The notes under the pieces were generated by a model. It saw only the letters and a program-made list of their open reading frames with translations. It ran no database searches and was not told where the DNA came from. This document shows positions 58,548 through 64,000 of a stretch of DNA of 64,000 bases, one piece after another (within the stretch, counting starts at the first letter, position 1; the number at the start of each line of letters is the position of its first letter). A program made the translations under genes and the position numbers. The DNA is from Stercorarius parasiticus (Eukaryota; Chordata; Aves; Charadriiformes; Stercorariidae), in assembly GCA_013396915.1 (NCBI GenBank), contig VWZL01000583.1:496001-560000 (forward strand), written 5' to 3'.

Positions 58548-61500
58548 CTTCATCATGCAGTCAGAGAATGGCTGGGAAATGTGGCAGCTAGATGAGAGAG
58601 ACAACACAATGGCTGTTTGAGATGCAAAATAAAGTTACTAGCTGAGATTTTCTCTAAAAGAATCAGGCGTGGAGCACTTAGTAGGGCTGATATCTATAGT
58701 GACAGCTTGAGGCTTCAGCGCAGATCTACCAAAATGATATGCCCATTGAAAGGAATGGCACAATTCACACTATTCACAATTACTGTTTTAATTCTGACTT
58801 GATTGTGTCTAGGAGGACTACTTTACAAGACTTTACAGTGATTCATTAATATTAGTCATAAGTGTTATAAACATAATTTCTAAAACCTGAAAATTCAAAT
58901 TCAAAACCACTGGTTTGCACCAAGAACAGATTTTGTTTTAAATTTAGGATGGAATTATTCTCCTGTAATTTAACGGGTTAAAAGCTAGACATCTAATGAA
59001 AAACAGCCCTCTGTTCCAAAAGATTATTAATCCCATTGTAAAACACACTATAGGATGAAGGGTCCCTTGGAGGTGTCTGTCACCCAACATAAAGAACGTA
59101 GGTCACTAGGTTAAACAAAACAGTTAACTTCTTTTAGGCAGTTAGACAAAATTGATCTTATCCTAGCTCTCCAGGCAACTGTGAATTGCGTCACTCTTGT
59201 TTATAATAGCAACACAGAATTTAAATGGACCTCTGGTTAATTGAGTTATTACTGCAGACAACTTCATTGCATAGTCCCCTAGATTAAATGAGCAGCTAAT
59301 CCTTCCTATTCCAAATTCTTCTGGAACGGTTTTCCAGTCTCAAAACACCAGCTTCAAGTGGAAATTTAATCAATGTTCATAAAAGACAATAAAGCTAAAA
59401 TGTAACACTTGTAACAGCAGAACGATTTAGACACACTTTATTTAGAGATATATTACAATCTCTTTGTCTAGTAAACTTTAGCTTGTCACTCCCACTGCTC
59501 AGAAGAGTTTAATTTTGAAAAGCTGCAGAATACAAAAGTTTCCATTCAGTGGTTCTAGCTTGGAAGAAGTTTAAAAGGAAACAGATTAGCTACTTAGAAG
59601 CAGTTATAATCAGAAAAGCAACAATATAAACTGGAAGCTTCTTACTTAGATCTGCTACTTTGTAGTCTGCATTTCCTCTTATCTTTGCAACCGTGAGAGC
59701 ATTTCAAAACCCTTATAAAAGTGATTGGTCTTCACATTTATCATGGCTGCAGGGCTAAATTTAGACTTGAGTCCAAGCTTAATTTTAAGTGCTGAAAACA
59801 AAGAAGCTTTCTCTGACAGGTTAATTAAAATAAAGGAAGCTATTTAAATCTGCCCAAGGATATGCATGTCAGTGGTCGTCTTAGGGGTGACATTTGAAGG
59901 GCAGTGTGTAGATGATGTAGTCAAATGGATGCACCATAGAAAGTAATTTTTTATGCAGCAAGTGCATCATATGCACACTGTCAGGTAAGCTATATGCACA
60001 TACTTTTAGCCCTAAAGAACCAAATTTAGCTAAGACTAATATATTGGTTCTGCTCTAGCTAATGTAATTATTATCTATGGGTCACAAAGTAAACCTTCAT
60101 CTGCTTTTGTGAAAGTAAGAGATGCTAATTCAATGATATATTTTCCTACCTCTATATGATTACTGGCACAGAATCTTTATAAAGCGTCGTAGCTGGGACG
60201 TGGGGAAAGGATTCTGGTGGAACAGGTTGCCAGTTCTCATATTCTGGGGTTCAGCTAAAGAGTTTTAAATAGTTGCATGCAGTAGCAGCATGTAATGCAG
60301 AAGATAATGCTTGTAGCCTACAGAGATGTCATCGAAGAGCGTTAAAGAAAAGCCATTCATATAGCAAACTACTGAGTCTCTGGATTGGAGATAGTTGTAG
60401 GTGGATCACTATGATCTGCCTCGTTTAGAAATCTATCTTCTTTCACACTTACTGTCCTCTATAGGTACAGGACTCTATGGTGCTGATTTTAATACTGAAC
60501 TTGTTAATCTGTTTTAGGCAAAAACTAATCAATACAAGAAATGCAACAAATATTTTAAATATGGAACTAGATTAAAGAAGGTAATTCTGATTCCATTCTA
60601 ACTCAATAGTAAAACTAGTAATTTCAGTAAGGTCATCATTTCCCCAAGAGCACGTGATAAGGTTTCAACAAGCACTGAAGAAAACAAATACACCTGACAC
60701 AAATAAGAGTCTGGCCTAAGTGATCTGCTAGTCTGCCCAACCCAAAACCCTCCTGAAATCTGCATAAAAGTGCACAGGACAGTACAGAGAATGCTGACAA
60801 CTGGGAATGCTTTCTGGCACTACACCAACTCCTAGATGTAGCTGTAATTTCCTACAAACAGAGACTATATTGGCTAGTGGGACGTAAAGAAATTAACACC
60901 ACATAGCCACCTATATTAAGAGATCGAAGAGGAACACACAGCTGGCGGCCTTTTGTTTTTTCTGCTGATTTGGTTCAAGCTCGTTTAACCATCAATTAAA
61001 AACAGGTCTTTCAGTCCTGACGGTTCTCTGTCACCTTTTGAATCAATAAAAATGTCTTCTAGAGAAAGGCAGCCAGCCAGAGCGCAGCAAGGCAAACCTA
61101 TCCTGCCTCAAGATAACTCAAGGAAAGGCATCACTGCTGTTAAAGAAAATCCATGATAATTTTGCAGAAAATCCCAGTATTAACTTTTCATTTGTTATGA
61201 GCATCAAAAAAGAAATTATCACTTGCTTGTATAAATATAGAATAGTGTCAGACATAAAAAATGCCTGAGTGCTGACAATTATGTGCCTTCTCAATATTTG
61301 GACTTACTACATGATAAGAACTGAATGTTTTCAGGAAGAACCATTCTGAGATGGAGTAGCTTTTCAATTTTTCTTCAAGTACTTGTAAAATTTATATGTT
61401 ATGCTCACCTAATGCCAATGACTGGCACACTTCACATTGCTAGCTTTAGCCTATTACGTTAAGAAAAAAAAATCAGAGAATATAGTCTATCATAGAGAAA

Positions 61501-62479
61501 GATACAGTTTGGCATGTGTCTATACTATACTAGGTGTTGACACATCTGTACTAGAAAGGATAATGTAAGTATGACTTTAATAATAATTTGGACAATAAGA
61601 AATAAGATTTAAGTGTATGCAATACAATCACATCACTGACTCTTGATAATGCTCCACTGGTTATGCTACTGTTATTATGAATTCTTAGAGCACGGCCTAT
61701 ATAATTCCGCTTTACCAGTACTATTTCGTGGGTTTGAATACAGGTCATGTGCATACATTGCTGGTGCTTTACTTACAAAATTAGTCTTATTTATGTGGTG
61801 TTTCAAAAGTCTGCCCTAAAGTCACAGTATTCTCAAAAATGCTTAACTTTTAGTCTTTGGTCTTTGTCACAGCCACTAAAACCTTTTTAATAAGCAAGAC
61901 TTAATTCTCTCATAGTAAGAATAGGCTACATACCTTTGTTTATATATAGAATGATTTACTTACATGATACTGAAGTTCCAGTTAACATGTAACAGGTCAG
62001 TATCTACCACTTTGAGTATGGCTCTACACATACTGTGTAAGCCAAGACCTTTTATTGCTCAATAGTATGTTAGCTCAGTAAAATGAAATATTTTCTACAG
62101 CAAACACATCGCTAGAAAACAAACCAAACTACCAAATCCAAGTTGTCAAAAGAAAATGAAATACACGTCCTGTGTGGTCCATGGCACCACATGTCAAAAC
62201 AATAATAATTTCACTTTTGCAGGACAAGTTGATGGGTTTAATTTCTGTATCAGTTGCTTTTCAGTTCACAGTTCTAACATTACTGCAGTATATTTTTAGA
62301 GGTGATATTTTGGAAAGGATACTGTGATATGGTGCAGGCACAGTTCATTAACACTTTGATTTCTGAAGTTTCAAAAAAGAAGGCAACTTCTCAGGAAACT
62401 ACCACTACTTATACATTGAATTTGTCCTATTCTGACCTTCACTCTTCAATTTTATGTAATGTTCAATTGAATTTCTCAC

Positions 62480-62543
62480 CTCTCATAAGCATTTCCAGAC
62501 TTAGATCCTGGTCACCGTTCCTCTCCAAAGAGAGTAGACTCTC
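62480..62543 (-). CDS. Candidate internal exon of minus-strand unit 2
   Basis: This 64-bp stretch is bounded on the minus strand by an acceptor (TTATTCCTCACAG) and a good donor (AGAG|GTGAGA). Only one frame is open (the other two hit stops). It starts on a codon boundary and reads ESLLSLERNGDQDLSLEMLM, then R, with one base left over. That phase fits the exon at 53199-53297. The leucine/glutamate-rich sequence suggests a helix. Nothing in it identifies a family. The preceding exon would have to lie beyond about 62.6 kb or outside the window. Confidence 0.3.
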
Positions 62544-63640
62544 CTGTGAGGAATAATAAGTCATATTCTTTTTGGAAGCACTTTCATTAAATTCAGTACT
62601 AGCCAGAATTCTCTGAAGGTGATGAGTAGATGAAAAGGAGAAGGGAGGAATATTATCCTCAAGAAATATTTTTTTTCAAGAAAGCATTTGCCCTCCTGAG
62701 CGACTTTGTGTAAATCAGTATCAATATATTGTGTAAGAGACTATTTTATGATTGTATGACAGCTTGCTATATGGCCTTTACTGCTTACAGCAGTTTGTAA
62801 GTTTCCTTACAAACATTAACGAAAATAAAAGTACTTTCTTTCTCAGGCTTTTTAAAAGATGCTGGTTATTCTGAGACCAATTCCTTCTCATTGATCACAA
62901 ATTATCTCATTTTGCCACAAACTCGCTTCCTTGTCTTCTATGTCTCAGCGCATTCTCATTTCCCACTGCCACAGACTATTATTTGAAGGAGGAAAAAGCT
63001 CAGTTTAATCATAAAAAATGAAAGAAATAAAATCAGACTAGAGACAGTGAATAGCCAGAGCCACTACCACAAACTTAGCCGTTCATCTAAACTCTTAATT
63101 ACTAATTCACAAATTATTAGTAAGTTTACTACTTACTGAGCAAAATTAATTTGTACTAACCTTTAAAGCTATCAGTAAGTTTTAATAGCAAACATGAATG
63201 CTCTAAATCCAAAACACACTTAAAAATTTCAATAGCCAATCTTTCTTCATCCTACTCTGTGGCCACAACATAAATGAAAATATATTTCATTGAACTGTAT
63301 CTATAAGTAACAGTGAAATTTGCTATCAGCAGATACAATACCTATATAATGACAATACAAAGGGACCAAGCCAAGAAAACAGATTTTTCAGAATGATGCT
63401 GATAAAACCCAAGCTTAGTACGTTTCAAAACAGTCAGTACATATTTTTTTCTTTAAAGCAAAAGGAATTCAAAGAATAGTGTTAAGGTCTGGTTAAGAAA
63501 TATAAGCTTGCAGCAAATTAGTTTAATTAGAGAACCTACAGCAACTCAAACTGTATATAGCAAAAAAGTAATGAGATTAGATTTGAAAGACCCGGTAGTG
63601 TAACTATGGCACTGTTTTCTTTAAAACCTAGTCTGACCTG
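62544..63640. other. AT-rich unique sequence, no gene seen
   Basis: No recognisable gene or repeat. A strong-looking minus donor near 63130 has no open exon behind it. Confidence 0.5.
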
Positions 63641-63709
63641 ATGAAAATCCTGACTACATTAAAGTTGAAGGGAGTTTTGCCACCGACTTAAGTGGAGCCA
63701 GGATTTCAT
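63641..63709. repeat. Palindromic MITE-like element 5
   Basis: ATGAAAATCCTG (63641-63652) and CCAGGATTTCAT (63698-63709) are inverted with one extra base. The interior (GGGAGTTTTGCC flanked by AAGTTGAA and GACTTAAGTGG) matches the 'gaaatcctggccccattgaagtcaatgggagttttgcc' palindrome of birds and turtles. Confidence 0.65.
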
Positions 63710-63804
63710 AAACTGTGAGTTCATTTACATCTGTTTACATTGTCTGCTATTTATGTCTTTCAGCATTTTGGAAACTGCACTCCTGTGCAGAAGGAGAGTA
63801 GGCT

Positions 63805-64000
63805 GGAGAAAATACTTGGCTAGGATTCAGGAGAAAAAGGTTCAATTTCTGTCACAGGCTTACTGAGAAAACCTGAATAAGTCGCTACCTCCTTCTCTTG
63901 TGTCCAGGTTCCTTCTCAGTAAAATTCAGGTGATGATACTAAGCTCCTTTCTAAGGTCGCCTCAGATCAAAACATAAAAAGTGCTACAGCTAGGTACATT
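63805..64000 (+). repeat. MIR-type SINE, cut by window edge
   Basis: Landmarks in MIR order on +: GGATTCAGGAGAAAAAGGTTC, GTCACAGGCTTACTGAG, AATAAGTCGCTACCTCC, TCTCAGTAAAATTCAGGTGA, TGATACTAAGCTCCTTTCTAAGG, and AAAAAGTGCTACAGCTAGGTAC. The last corresponds to the GAAAAGCGCTATATAAGAGCTAGGTA tail of amniote MIR. It is the most complete MIR in the window. Confidence 0.65.

Larger units (their letters stand above)
53298..62479. other. Possible intron of unit 2; AT-rich unique sequence
   Basis: No gene is seen beyond the unit 2 hypothesis. Contains ATT and TA microsatellites and an interrupted MIR. Splice-like segments (for example 59646-59682 and 56907-56943, minus) occur but are not phase-compatible with the chain. 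Confidence 0.4.

Noticed and set aside
59646..59682. 37-bp minus-strand segment with a good donor (IRGNADYKVADL)
   Set aside because: The start phase does not fit 62480-62543 and the acceptor is poor. It illustrates how easily plausible mini-exons arise in this DNA.
1..64000. tRNA, rRNA, snRNA genes, CRISPR arrays, bacterial operons or terminators
   Set aside because: No tRNA arm motifs, snRNA signatures or regularly spaced direct repeats with spacers were seen, and the repeat content is that of a vertebrate nuclear genome.

Overview
The window looks like gene-poor nuclear DNA from a bird. The main reason is its interspersed repeats. There are five CR1 LINE fragments, several still carrying the terminal 8-bp ATTCTRTG-type units that close avian CR1 elements. 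There are also two solo LTRs of the retrovirus-like families common in bird genomes, each bounded by a 5-bp target-site duplication. Old amniote MIR-type SINE pieces and short palindromic (MITE-like) remnants are scattered through it. Most of the rest is AT-rich unique sequence. There are no operons, tRNAs, rRNAs or CRISPR arrays, and I recognise no complete protein-coding gene.

Layout. 1-482: CR1 3' end. 522-1630: solo LTR on + with duplication AAAGT. 6.69-7.19 kb: an old CR1. 9.28-10.30 kb: the largest CR1, with reverse-transcriptase motifs and several disabling lesions. 15.44-15.99 kb: an unclassified GC-rich tract. 27.12-27.67 kb: a second solo LTR on minus with duplication GTTGC. 31.60-31.97 kb: the only clear CpG island, the best promoter candidate. 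32.34-32.58 kb: an antisense CR1 with a TAGAA array. 47.92-48.40 kb: an antisense CR1. Microsatellites, MIR pieces and palindromic remnants lie between.

Possible genes. Two minus-strand transcription units can be proposed, neither proven. Unit 1 would start in the CpG island (exon end at 31604), use an 87-bp exon at 25386-25472 and end in an exon at about 2040-2229. The codon phases fit, and a poly(A) signal follows the stop. It would encode a small lysine/glutamate-rich protein. Unit 2 would enter from beyond the right edge, with exons at 62480-62543 and 53199-53297 and a terminal exon at 41698-42018. That last exon has a stop, a short 3' UTR and AATAAA. Its 37-residue tail faintly resembles the end of a RidA/YjgF-like domain.

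Pseudo-exons are abundant in AT-rich vertebrate DNA and I found many others while scanning. All exon calls are therefore hypotheses that need RNA evidence. I saw no sign of a previously undescribed system; the items most worth checking are listed in the findings.
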